Below are positions 44,242 through 52,544 of a DNA stretch of 64,000 bases, one piece after another. How positions within the stretch are numbered: the stretch's first letter is position 1; each line of letters starts with the position of its first letter. A model generated the notes under the pieces. It had not been told where the DNA came from and searched no databases. It was given only the letters and a program-made list of their open reading frames with translations. Both the position numbers and the translations under genes were made by a program. Origin of the DNA: Flavobacteriaceae bacterium (lineage in GTDB: Bacteria > Bacteroidota > Bacteroidia > Flavobacteriales > Flavobacteriaceae); assembly GCA_002862705.1 (NCBI GenBank), contig PKDU01000052.1, positions 17,772 to 81,771 on the forward strand, given 5' to 3'.

Positions 44242-45852
44242 ATGGCTACAATCATCAATATGCCGCGCCTTAGCGATACCATGGAAGAAGGAACCGTAGC
44301 TTCGTGGCTAAAACAAGTAGGTGACAAAATTGAAGAAGGTGATATTCTTGCCGAAATCGAAACCGATAAGGCCACCATGGAATTTGAATCTTTTCACGAG
44401 GGCACACTTTTACACATAGGCGTTCAAGCTGGTGAAACCGCTCCTGTAGATGTGTTGTTGGCCATCATAGGTGAAGAAGGCGAAGATGTTTCAGCACTGC
44501 TCAATGCAACTGCACCTGCTGAAGAAGCAAAAACTGAGGAAGCGCCAGCTGCAGCGCCTCCCGCTGAAACGGAAGCTGCAGCCATCCCCGAAGGTGTTGA
44601 AATTATCAACATGCCGCGCCTGAGTGACACCATGGAAGAAGGAACCGTAGCCTCATGGCTTAAACAAGTTGGCGATACCGTTGAAGAAGGCGACATACTA
44701 GCCGAAATCGAAACGGACAAAGCCACCATGGAATTTGAATCGTTCTTTTCGGGAGTTCTACTGCACATTGGTATTCAAGTAGGTGAAACCGCCGCAGTGG
44801 ATACGTTACTTGCCATTATTGGCCCTGAGGGCACAGACGTTGCAGCCATTCTTGCTGCTCCTGCTGCTGCACCAAAAGCAGCTACTCCAGAGCCAACGCC
44901 TGTTGCAGCACCCGTACAAACGGAAATCCCTGTCGAAACTCCTGCAGTTGCTGCTGCAGTTGCACCCCCCCAAGCCGTTAAAACAAGTAGTGGAAGAATA
45001 ATGGCATCTCCATTAGCTAAAAAAATTGCCAAGGAAAAAGGTATTGACCTAAACCTTGTGACTGGAACTGGAGAATCTGGAAGAATTGTAAAACGCGATG
45101 TTGAGCAATTTACTCCAGCAACTGCAGCAGCTGCGCCTGCGCAAGCCGCAGTCTTTGTTCCTGCGGGTCAAGAAAAGCAAGAAGAAATTCCCAATTCGCA
45201 AATGCGTAAAACCATTGCAAAACGTCTTGGGGCATCAAAATTCAGCGCACCCCACTACTATTTGTCCGTGGAGTTTGATATGGATGCAGCAATTGCCTTT
45301 AGAAAACAATACAACTCCATTCCAGACACCAAAATATCATTTAATGATATTGTGGTAAAAGCAGTGGCACTATCCCTAAAAGCACACCCACAGGTAAATT
45401 CTCAATGGTTTGACGATAAAATGGTGCTCAATCACCATGTGCATGTAGGTGTAGCCGTTGCCGTTGAAGATGGTCTTGTTGTTCCTGTGTTGAAGTTTGC
45501 TAACGAAATGAACCTCCCACAAATTGGTTCACAAGTGAGAGATTTTGCCGGTAGAGCAAGGAGTAAAAAGCTTACGCCACAAGAAATGGATGGCAGTACC
45601 TTTACTGTTTCCAACCTAGGTATGTTCGGAATTGATGAGTTCACATCCATTATCAATCAACCCAATTCCGCGATTCTTTCTGTAGGTGCCATCGTGCAAA
45701 AACCTGTAGTAAAAGAAGGAGAAATTGTTGTGGGCAATACAATGAAGCTTACCCTAGCTTGTGACCACAGAACAGTGGACGGCGCAACTGGAGCGCTATT
45801 TTTACAAACCCTTAAAGAGTATATCGAAAATCCCATTCGATTAGTCGTCTAG
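44242..45852 (+). CDS. pdhC: Pyruvate dehydrogenase E2 (dihydrolipoamide acetyltransferase)
   Basis: A 536-residue enzyme with two N-terminal lipoyl domains (lysines 43 and 160 in ETDKATMEFES), Ala/Pro-rich linkers, a peripheral subunit-binding domain (MASPLAKKIAKEKGIDLN...GRIVKRDVE) and the C-terminal catalytic domain with the DHRTVDGATGA active-site histidine. It transfers acetyl groups to CoA and forms the complex core. The two lipoyl domains are almost the same in sequence. It forms an operon with pdhA. Confidence 0.96.
   Translation: MATIINMPRLSDTMEEGTVASWLKQVGDKIEEGDILAEIETDKATMEFESFHEGTLLHIGVQAGETAPVDVLLAIIGEEGEDVSALLNATAPAEEAKTEEAPAAAPPAETEAAAIPEGVEIINMPRLSDTMEEGTVASWLKQVGDTVEEGDILAEIETDKATMEFESFFSGVLLHIGIQVGETAAVDTLLAIIGPEGTDVAAILAAPAAAPKAATPEPTPVAAPVQTEIPVETPAVAAAVAPPQAVKTSSGRIMASPLAKKIAKEKGIDLNLVTGTGESGRIVKRDVEQFTPATAAAAPAQAAVFVPAGQEKQEEIPNSQMRKTIAKRLGASKFSAPHYYLSVEFDMDAAIAFRKQYNSIPDTKISFNDIVVKAVALSLKAHPQVNSQWFDDKMVLNHHVHVGVAVAVEDGLVVPVLKFANEMNLPQIGSQVRDFAGRARSKKLTPQEMDGSTFTVSNLGMFGIDEFTSIINQPNSAILSVGAIVQKPVVKEGEIVVGNTMKLTLACDHRTVDGATGALFLQTLKEYIENPIRLVV
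44251..44391 (+). repeat. Lipoyl-domain repeat, copy 1
   Basis: Nucleotide repeat inside pdhC encoding the first part of lipoyl domain 1. It pairs with 44602-44742: nearly all residues match and most differences are at third codon positions, which points to duplication or ongoing homogenisation. Confidence 0.8.
44602..44742 (+). repeat. Lipoyl-domain repeat, copy 2
   Basis: Second copy of the repeat in pdhC, 351 bp downstream of copy 1, encoding lipoyl domain 2 with the same IETDKATMEFES core. Confidence 0.8.
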
Positions 45853-45857
45853 TTGTT

Positions 45858-46541
45858 TTGGATACTTCGAAAAACATTGTGATAACTGGAGCTAGCCGTG
45901 GTATTGGTCTAGCACTGGTTAAATGGTTTTCAGCGCATCATCACATGGTTTGGGCACTCTCCCGCAACACGACACCCATAACGCAGCTAAATTTGCCCAA
46001 CGTCACAGTCAACGCACTTGATTTAACAAATGAAGATGGCGTAGTATCGTGGGCGCAAAATGAGGCACCTGACACCATTGATGCCCTGATTAATAACGCA
46101 GGAAAGCTGGTTAACAAACCCTTTGCCGAAACCACACAATCCGATTTTGAAGGGGTATTTAAGGTTAATGTTTTTGGGCTTGCCAATCTCACACGTGCCT
46201 TATTAAAAAAGCTACAGCCAACAGGGCATGTGGTCAATATCAGCAGTATGGGAGGAATTGGCGGTACATCGAAATTTCCAGGTTTGACTGCCTACAGCAG
46301 CAGCAAAGGAGCTGTTTCCATACTTACAGAGTTACTGGCCGAAGAATTCAAAGAAACGGGTCCTGCCGTAAATGCATTGGCGCTTGGTGCTGTGCAAACA
46401 GAAATGCTTTCTGATGCTTTCCCAGGGCTTGAAGTGCCCATGACCGCAGCCATGATGGCCGATTATATTGCCCAATTTGCGCTTGACGGACATCTTTTCT
46501 ACAACGGAAAAGTTCTACCTGTGTCGAACACAACACCCTAA
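45858..46541 (+). CDS. Short-chain dehydrogenase/reductase
   Basis: A 227-residue NAD(P)-dependent oxidoreductase. The cofactor loop is TGASRGIGLAL, followed by NNAG (INNAGKLV), the catalytic Ser in NISSMGG and Tyr-x-x-x-Lys in YSSSKGA. The substrate is unknown. The start is TTG at 45858, 5 nt after the pdhC stop, because the Rossmann strand begins within ten residues. It is the first of three one-base-coupled genes (SDR, SprT-like, DUF389). Confidence 0.92.
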   Translation: MDTSKNIVITGASRGIGLALVKWFSAHHHMVWALSRNTTPITQLNLPNVTVNALDLTNEDGVVSWAQNEAPDTIDALINNAGKLVNKPFAETTQSDFEGVFKVNVFGLANLTRALLKKLQPTGHVVNISSMGGIGGTSKFPGLTAYSSSKGAVSILTELLAEEFKETGPAVNALALGAVQTEMLSDAFPGLEVPMTAAMMADYIAQFALDGHLFYNGKVLPVSNTTP

Positions 46542-47134
46542 TGTCTTCTGATTTTTATTCATATTTACCTGAGAGAGCCATTGCAAAATGTGCTTCGCTT
46601 ATAGCTGGACACAAGGTTGTGATTCATGTCGTTCGCACTCGTAAAACCAAGCATGGCGATTTTAGGGTACAGCCCAAAAGACCTGTTTCCATTACTATTA
46701 ATGCCATGGAAAACCCATATCGGTTTCTCCTTACCTTTTTACACGAATGGGCACATTATAAGGTGTTCACCTCCTATACATTTAGGAAGAAACCACACGG
46801 AAAGGAGTGGAAATCAGCATTCCAACAAATGGTAGCTCCTTTTTTGGAAGGGGATATCTTTCCAGAATCGCTGTTAATACCACTTAAAAAACACATGCAA
46901 AATGCTAGGGCAACCTTTGCTGCTGATGCCAATCTTTCGATGGCACTTAGAGCATTTGACCCACCCAACAATAAAAAATGTATTTTTGAATTGGAGCAGG
47001 GCGCACTTTTTAATGCGCAAGACGGGCGTGTTTTTAGCAAAGATGCCAAACGCAGAACCCGATTTGTTTGTACGTGTGTCAAAACAAAGAAGCAGTACCT
47101 GTTTCCACCTTTTGTTGAAGTAAGTCCGTTATAA
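46541..47134 (+). CDS. SprT-like zinc metallopeptidase domain protein
   Basis: A 197-residue cytoplasmic protein with an SprT-like HExxH site: HEWAH at residues 68-72 (LTFLHEWAHYKVF), with HGKEWKSAF further on as the likely third-ligand region. The C-terminal part resembles a zinc-ribbon zone in which FVCTCVKTKKQYLF keeps two cysteines. The eukaryotic relative Spartan cleaves DNA-protein crosslinks; the bacterial role is unknown. This is not the gliding SprT (PorT). It is coupled by TAATG at both ends. Confidence 0.88.
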   Translation: MSSDFYSYLPERAIAKCASLIAGHKVVIHVVRTRKTKHGDFRVQPKRPVSITINAMENPYRFLLTFLHEWAHYKVFTSYTFRKKPHGKEWKSAFQQMVAPFLEGDIFPESLLIPLKKHMQNARATFAADANLSMALRAFDPPNNKKCIFELEQGALFNAQDGRVFSKDAKRRTRFVCTCVKTKKQYLFPPFVEVSPL

Positions 47135-48183
47135 TGGAGTCAAAATTTGATTTTTCCGATAATCCTCAAGATGCGCCAAAAAAGCAAGGCTTAAGGTTTA
47201 GTCTTGGCTATTTGGTACAGCTTTTTGATATTAGTAAGGATACAGACTATGCCGCAACCTTAGATGCCGTGCGCCAAGACATTCCCTTTAGAGGTGCTAC
47301 TGCTTGGGTATTGATTTGTTCAATTTTTATTGCTTGTATTGGTTTGAATACAGACGCTACTGCTGTCGTTATAGGCGCCATGCTTATTGCACCACTTATG
47401 GGCCCTGTGCTGGGCACTGGTGTTGGATTAGCCATTAATGATTTGGACATGATCAAATCAGCCACACAAAATTTTATTGTCATGGTACTGCTTAGCGCCG
47501 TGACCGCTACGGTGTTTTTCTTGTTTTTTCCGCTACAGCAAGAATCATCCGAACTTTTGGCACGTACCCGGCCCGACATACGAGATGTTTTCATTGCCTT
47601 TTTTGGCGGTGCGGCGCTGGCCATTGCGCGTACTAAAAAGGGTACCATTGCATCTGTTATTTTTGGTGTTGCAATTGCTACAGCACTTATGCCTCCCTTG
47701 TGTACCATTGGCTATGGTATAGCTGTGGGGAATGTTGGCTATACGCTTGGTGCGCTATACCTTTTTTTTATCAACGCTACTTTTATAGCCTTTGCTTCTT
47801 TTGTAGTTGTAAAACTGTTACGCTTTCCCATGATTCATTATGCCGATTCCAAGAGACGTCGGTTTGTGGTTCGTGTGGTAAGCTTTTTTGCTGTGTTGGT
47901 TATGATACCTGCAGGGATTACTTTTATCTATGCTTTGGGGGAAAATGCATTTAGAAAACAAGCAAATGCCTATTTAGACACCCATGTCTCGACATTGTCT
48001 TACGGCGATTATCTCGTGTCATCAGCAACAATTCAATACAACAGAAAGGCGGAAAGCCAACTGCTTATTAATCCATTAGGGCTGGTTCAAATAGACTCTA
48101 CTAGGGTGCGTGTGTTGGAGCAGGAATTATTAGCATATGATAAACTTAAGGATACAGAGTTGATCATATTTTCTAAAGACTAA
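47134..48183 (+). CDS. DUF389 family membrane protein
   Basis: A 349-residue protein with a short soluble N-terminus, then about six or seven membrane helices. The DUF389 core is seen in CIGLNTDATAVVIGAMLIAPLMGP and AFFGGAALAIARTKKGTIASVIFGVAIATALMPP. The C-terminal 80 residues are soluble. The family is widespread and its function is unknown. The ATG overlaps the SprT-like stop by one base. The gene converges on mlaF with an 8-nt gap. Confidence 0.9.
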   Translation: MESKFDFSDNPQDAPKKQGLRFSLGYLVQLFDISKDTDYAATLDAVRQDIPFRGATAWVLICSIFIACIGLNTDATAVVIGAMLIAPLMGPVLGTGVGLAINDLDMIKSATQNFIVMVLLSAVTATVFFLFFPLQQESSELLARTRPDIRDVFIAFFGGAALAIARTKKGTIASVIFGVAIATALMPPLCTIGYGIAVGNVGYTLGALYLFFINATFIAFASFVVVKLLRFPMIHYADSKRRRFVVRVVSFFAVLVMIPAGITFIYALGENAFRKQANAYLDTHVSTLSYGDYLVSSATIQYNRKAESQLLINPLGLVQIDSTRVRVLEQELLAYDKLKDTELIIFSKD

Positions 48184-48191
48184 GTGTCATT

Positions 48192-48947
48192 TTAGGTATG
48201 CACTTGTTTTATTTTCTTCATGAGGTTTGAAGAATATACAAAGTCGTTAACAGCCTCATTATCCGTATTGAATATCAAATCTTTGCTGCCTTCCCAAGCC
48301 TTTACACCGTCTTTTAAAAATAAAATGGTATCTCCAATTTCCATAACAGAATTCATATCGTGAGAATTGATGACGGTCGTGATGTTATTTTCTTGGGTAA
48401 TTTCTCTAATGAGGTTGTCAATTACGATGGCTGTTTTGGGGTCTAGCCCCGAGTTGGGCTCGTCGCAAAAAAGGTATTTAGGCTTCATGACTACAGCGCG
48501 GGCAATGGCAACGCGTTTTTGCATGCCACCAGAGAGTTCTGCCGGAAGCTTGTTATTGGCATTTTCAAGGTTTACCCGTTCAATAACTGCTTCGGCAACA
48601 CTTTTTATTTCAGCTTGATTTTTGTCAGTTAGCATTTGCATAGGAAACATAACGTTTTCCAAAACTGTCATGGAGTCGAATAGTGCACTCCCTTGAAAAA
48701 CCATACCCATTTCCCTGCGTAATGTTCGCCTTCCTTCCTCGTCCATTTCGCCAAAGGCTTGATCGTTAAAATGCATCTTTCCGCTATCTATTTGGTGTAA
48801 ACCCAACAGACATTTAAGCAACACCGTTTTTCCAGAACCACTTTGCCCGATGATAAGATTGGTTTTTCCCGGTTCAAAAGCCATGCTAATCCCTTTGAGC
48901 ACTTCCGTACCGTCGAATGATTTCGTGATGTTGTTAAGCGTTATCAT
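48192..48947 (-). CDS. mlaF: ABC transporter ATPase, MlaF type
   Basis: A 251-residue ABC ATPase: Walker A GQSGSGKTVLLKCLL, signature ELSGGMQKRVAIARA, Walker B YLFCDEPNSGLDP, H-loop NSHDM. LSGGMQ and the order after mlaE identify the MlaF (phospholipid transport) branch. It powers lipid movement between inner and outer membrane with MlaE and an MCE protein (MlaD), which is not present here. The ATG overlaps the mlaE stop (TGATG). Confidence 0.93.
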   Translation of the reverse strand: MITLNNITKSFDGTEVLKGISMAFEPGKTNLIIGQSGSGKTVLLKCLLGLHQIDSGKMHFNDQAFGEMDEEGRRTLRREMGMVFQGSALFDSMTVLENVMFPMQMLTDKNQAEIKSVAEAVIERVNLENANNKLPAELSGGMQKRVAIARAVVMKPKYLFCDEPNSGLDPKTAIVIDNLIREITQENNITTVINSHDMNSVMEIGDTILFLKDGVKAWEGSKDLIFNTDNEAVNDFVYSSNLMKKIKQVHT

Positions 48948-49684
48948 CAAGCAAGTAATAATTGAGTGATAAAATAATTAAGAACGATGATGACTACCGA
49001 TGTCCATACAAAGGCAACCGTTGCTGCTTTACCTACTTCCAAAGCGCCGCCCTTCATATAGTATCCGTGATAGGAGGGAATGGTGGCCAGAACCATGGCA
49101 AACACCAACGTTTTTATAAAGGCATATACCACATGGTAAGGCCTAAAGTCGAGTTGTATGCCTTCGATAAAATCAGCGCTACTTGAAAGCCCGCCGTATA
49201 TGGTAGCGGCATAACCGCCAAGAATCCCTAAAAACATGGAAAAATTTATCACAATAGGCAGCAAAAGCATGGAAATTATCTTTGGAAATACCAGGTAATT
49301 TACTGAGTTGATGCCCATGACTTCTAACGCATCAATTTGTTCGGTTACACGCATGGTACCTATACTAGACGTAATAAACGAACCAACTTTCCCAGCCAAG
49401 ATGATGCTCATAAACGTTGGTGCAAACTCCAGTATAACAGATTGACGCGTGGCAAAGCCAACTAAACTTTTTGGTATAAGTGGGCTTTCAATGTTAAGCG
49501 CCGTTTGTATGGACACAACACCCCCTACAAAAAAGGATAGAAAGGCTACGATACCTAAAGATCCGATAATTAGATCCTGTATATCTTTAAAAATAAGTTT
49601 TCGCATCACTTTTCCCTTGGTGGGCTTTATAAAAACCAACCTAAGCATTAAAATGTATTCACCGATGTGATGCAGTATTTTCAC
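48947..49684 (-). CDS. mlaE: ABC transporter permease, MlaE type
   Basis: A 245-residue inner-membrane permease with five helices. MlaE signatures are LVGFATRQSVILEFAPTFMSIILAGKVGSFITSSIGTMRVTEQIDALEVMGIN and the GGALEVGKAATVAFVWTSV loop. It forms the membrane part of the Mla lipid transporter with MlaF. The start is GTG at 49684; no ATG fits the N-terminus. It is the first gene of the mlaE-mlaF pair. Confidence 0.92.
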   Translation of the reverse strand: MKILHHIGEYILMLRLVFIKPTKGKVMRKLIFKDIQDLIIGSLGIVAFLSFFVGGVVSIQTALNIESPLIPKSLVGFATRQSVILEFAPTFMSIILAGKVGSFITSSIGTMRVTEQIDALEVMGINSVNYLVFPKIISMLLLPIVINFSMFLGILGGYAATIYGGLSSSADFIEGIQLDFRPYHVVYAFIKTLVFAMVLATIPSYHGYYMKGGALEVGKAATVAFVWTSVVIIVLNYFITQLLLA

Positions 49685-49740
49685 TTAAACGAATGTAAAA
49701 AATAATGTTACTATAACCTAAGTCTTAAAATAAAAATTAA

Positions 49741-49763
49741 CATTTGTAAAAACATTACAAATG
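49741..49763 (+). promoter_or_regulatory. Perfect inverted repeat over the pafA start codon
   Basis: CATTTGTAA and TTACAAATG are perfect 9-bp complements separated by AAACA, and the final ATG is the pafA start codon. As RNA it would form a hairpin hiding the start; as DNA it would be an operator. Which applies is unknown. Confidence 0.5.
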
Positions 49764-51392
49764 AATACCAAATCTCTTTATCTTATACTAGGTTTCCTAT
49801 TTATAGGCTGTACCTCAAAACAAGACAGCGCCAATACCAAGCTCGTGGTAGGTATTGTGGTCGATCAAATGCGCATGGACTACATATACCGATTCCAATC
49901 GCACTTCGGCGAACAAGGATTCAAACGTTTTTACAACGAAGGTTTTGTGGCAAAAAACCACCATTTCGACTACAAGCAAACCAAAACAGGTCCTGGACAT
50001 GCGAGTATCGCCACAGGAACCCCTCCTGCCATTAATGGCATTATTGGTAATGATTGGTTTGACAAACAACGCCGAAAAGAGCGCTACTGCGTAGACGACC
50101 AGAACTTTTTGTCCTTGGGAACAGCAAAGACTAGGGGTAAGGCACCTACTGCACTTTTGGTTTCCACATTTGCAGATGAGAATAGATTGGCAACCCAAAT
50201 GCATGGCAAGGCCGTTAGCGTTTCTTTAAAAGACCGTAGTGCCATCCTCTCTATTGGCCATACTGCCAATGGCGCCTATTGGTTCTCAGGCGGAGACGAG
50301 GGCAACTTTATCAGCAGTACTTTTTATATGGATGCACTACCCTCATGGGTAATAGACTTTAATGCTTCTAGAAAAATTGATGCGTACCTCACCACTTGGG
50401 ACACCTATTATCCCATCTCTCAATATGCGGAAACAGGACCAGATGACAGTCTCTACGAAAAGCGACCCAAAGGAAAGGATACACCTACATTCCCTTATGA
50501 TTTGGCTGCCCTATCGCCTAATAATGGCGGATACGAGATACTGAAAGCCACTCCTTTTGGTAATAGCTTGGTTACAGATTTCGCATTGGCAGCTCTGAAA
50601 GGGGAGGACTTAGGCACAGATGACCATGCAGACGTATTCATGATTTCTTATTCATCAACAGACCATATAGGACATGCTTTTGGTACCAACGCCAAGGAAT
50701 TACAGGACACCTATATCCGTTTGGACTTAGAACTTGCTAGACTTTTTGAGGCGCTAGACGCCCAAGTGGGTAAGGGCGCATATTCCGTTTTCCTGACTTC
50801 AGACCACGGCGTGGCTCCTGTGCCTAATTATCTAATCGACAACAAAATACCAGCAGGATATTTCAGCAAGAAGCCTTTTGTGAAACTGCTTAAGGAAGCG
50901 GTGTTTGATGCCTTTGGAGTGCGCGACATCGTGCTTGACGTGTCGAACAATGAAATTTATTTTGACCATGACCGTATTGCTGCCGCAAGACTAGATGTTG
51001 ACGCGATAAGTCGTTTTGCTACTGCGTTTATACAGCAACAAGATGGTATTGCCGCTGCTTATACCACATCAAATCTTATGCAAATGGATGCTGACAACCC
51101 AATTGTGGAACGCTTGCAAAAAGGATATAATCCCAAACGTTCTGGTGATATAATTTACATGCTATTGCCAGCTTATATAGCCAATCGTACTTATGGCACC
51201 ACGCACGGTTCAGCCTTTATCTATGACACCCATGTTCCGCTGTTGCTTTATGGAAATGGTATTCAAAAAGGGAGTACGTTTAAAAGGACAAAAATTCCGG
51301 ATATCGCACCAACAATATGCGCGTTGTTAGAAGTAAGCAACCCAACAGGTGTTATCGGAAACCCCATTGGAGCGGCATTGAAAAGCCGTTAA
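49761..51392 (+). CDS. pafA: Alkaline phosphatase PafA (lipoprotein)
   Basis: A 543-residue PafA-type phosphomonoesterase of the alkaline phosphatase superfamily. The N-terminus has a lipobox (LFIGC), so it is membrane-anchored in the periplasm or on the surface. The nucleophile is Thr76 in KTGPGHASIATG. Metal-ligand regions follow: SSTDHIGHAFG, TSDHGVAPVP and THGSAFIYDTHVPLLLYG. It releases phosphate from organic esters and in Bacteroidota is little repressed by phosphate. It converges on the KAS III gene with a 4-nt overlap. Confidence 0.93.
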   Translation: MNTKSLYLILGFLFIGCTSKQDSANTKLVVGIVVDQMRMDYIYRFQSHFGEQGFKRFYNEGFVAKNHHFDYKQTKTGPGHASIATGTPPAINGIIGNDWFDKQRRKERYCVDDQNFLSLGTAKTRGKAPTALLVSTFADENRLATQMHGKAVSVSLKDRSAILSIGHTANGAYWFSGGDEGNFISSTFYMDALPSWVIDFNASRKIDAYLTTWDTYYPISQYAETGPDDSLYEKRPKGKDTPTFPYDLAALSPNNGGYEILKATPFGNSLVTDFALAALKGEDLGTDDHADVFMISYSSTDHIGHAFGTNAKELQDTYIRLDLELARLFEALDAQVGKGAYSVFLTSDHGVAPVPNYLIDNKIPAGYFSKKPFVKLLKEAVFDAFGVRDIVLDVSNNEIYFDHDRIAAARLDVDAISRFATAFIQQQDGIAAAYTTSNLMQMDADNPIVERLQKGYNPKRSGDIIYMLLPAYIANRTYGTTHGSAFIYDTHVPLLLYGNGIQKGSTFKRTKIPDIAPTICALLEVSNPTGVIGNPIGAALKSR

Positions 51393-52447
51393 AATCTATA
51401 CGTAAACGCATTGATGTTCATGCCAGCACCCACACTGGCAAAAAGGGCAACATCCCCTTTGTTTATTTGATGACCATCAAGCTCATTTCGCTTAACCAAA
51501 TCCAATAGGGTAGGGACGGTAGCAACCGAGCTATTGCCTAATTTATGAATGCTGATGGGCAGTATGTCTGCTGGTATGGATTGACGATAGAGACGGTAAA
51601 ATCTCTTGACGATAGCTTCGTCCATTTTTTCATTAGCTTGATGCAGAAAAATTTTCTTTAAAGAACCAAGTTCCTCTCCGCTTTGGTCAAAACAGTCTTT
51701 CATGGCTTGGGGTACATGGCTAATGGCAAATTCATAAACTTTTCTGCCGAGCATTTTAATGTACTTATCCTCAGGTTTAGCAGTTGGGTCGTTTGACTTT
51801 CCAGAAAAGAGGTAAAACGCTTCTTCCGTACTATAGGTCTGCGAGCTATGGCTTAATACGCCGCCGGCTTCTTTGGTTTCTTCAATGATGGTGGCTCCGG
51901 CACCATCGGCAAAAATCATGGCATCTCTGTCGTTTTGATCGGCAATTCGCGACAAGGTATCTGCCCCAATGACCAAGCAACGTTTTGCCATGCCAGATTT
52001 GATAAATGCTTTTGCTTGAATAACACCTTCCACCCAGCCTGGGCAACCAAAAATCAAATCATACGCAACACAATTGGGATTTTTTATCTGGAGGTTATGT
52101 TTTACTCTTGTGGCCAAGGAGGGTAATATATCAGTTTGTATACAACCGTGTTGAATGTCACCAAAATTATGAGCTACAATTATGTAGTCCAAAGTTTCAG
52201 GATCAAGTGATGCGTCTTCAATGGCCTTTTCAGCAGCCAAAAATGCAAGGTCAGATGCGGTTTGATGTGGTTTGGCATAACGGCGTTCTTCAATGCCTGT
52301 TATGGCCTTAAATTTTTCAATAATATCTCCATTATCAGCACCAAACGGTTTGCCGCTATCGTCTAAAAATGTGTGCGCTGAAAAATCTTGGTTTTTTTCT
52401 TTGTGTGAAGGTATATAACTTCCAACGCCTGTGATGTGAATTCCCAT
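51389..52447 (-). CDS. Beta-ketoacyl-ACP synthase III family protein
   Basis: A 352-residue thiolase-fold condensing enzyme with the KAS III triad: Cys135 in FGCPGWVEGV, His269 in FLHQANEK and Asn305 in HKLGNSSVATVPT. It is longer than classic FabH and belongs to a branch well kept in Flavobacteriaceae. It may start fatty acid or specialised acyl chains; substrate unknown. No other fatty acid gene is adjacent, so it is not part of a fab operon. Its promoter overlaps a palindrome at 52484-52499. Confidence 0.92.
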   Translation of the reverse strand: MGIHITGVGSYIPSHKEKNQDFSAHTFLDDSGKPFGADNGDIIEKFKAITGIEERRYAKPHQTASDLAFLAAEKAIEDASLDPETLDYIIVAHNFGDIQHGCIQTDILPSLATRVKHNLQIKNPNCVAYDLIFGCPGWVEGVIQAKAFIKSGMAKRCLVIGADTLSRIADQNDRDAMIFADGAGATIIEETKEAGGVLSHSSQTYSTEEAFYLFSGKSNDPTAKPEDKYIKMLGRKVYEFAISHVPQAMKDCFDQSGEELGSLKKIFLHQANEKMDEAIVKRFYRLYRQSIPADILPISIHKLGNSSVATVPTLLDLVKRNELDGHQINKGDVALFASVGAGMNINAFTYRF

Positions 52448-52480
52448 GTTTGATTAAGGTAGTGGTCGTGTTCTGATGTT

Positions 52481-52499
52481 CAAATATAGAAATCTATAT
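52481..52499 (-). promoter_or_regulatory. Promoter and palindrome for the KAS III gene
   Basis: Reverse-strand TATATTTG occupies 52481-52488, 33 nt before the ATG. It overlaps a perfect inverted repeat ATATAG-AAAT-CTATAT (52484-52499), a possible repressor site on the -7 box. Confidence 0.45.
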
Positions 52500-52544
52500 G
52501 GTTAGAAGAAAAAAGATGTGTTTATAAATGCTCCCCACTGCAAA

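Noticed and set aside
47247..47708. 153-codon reverse frame opposite DUF389
   Set aside because: Shadow of a hydrophobic protein gene; no ribosome-binding or family evidence.
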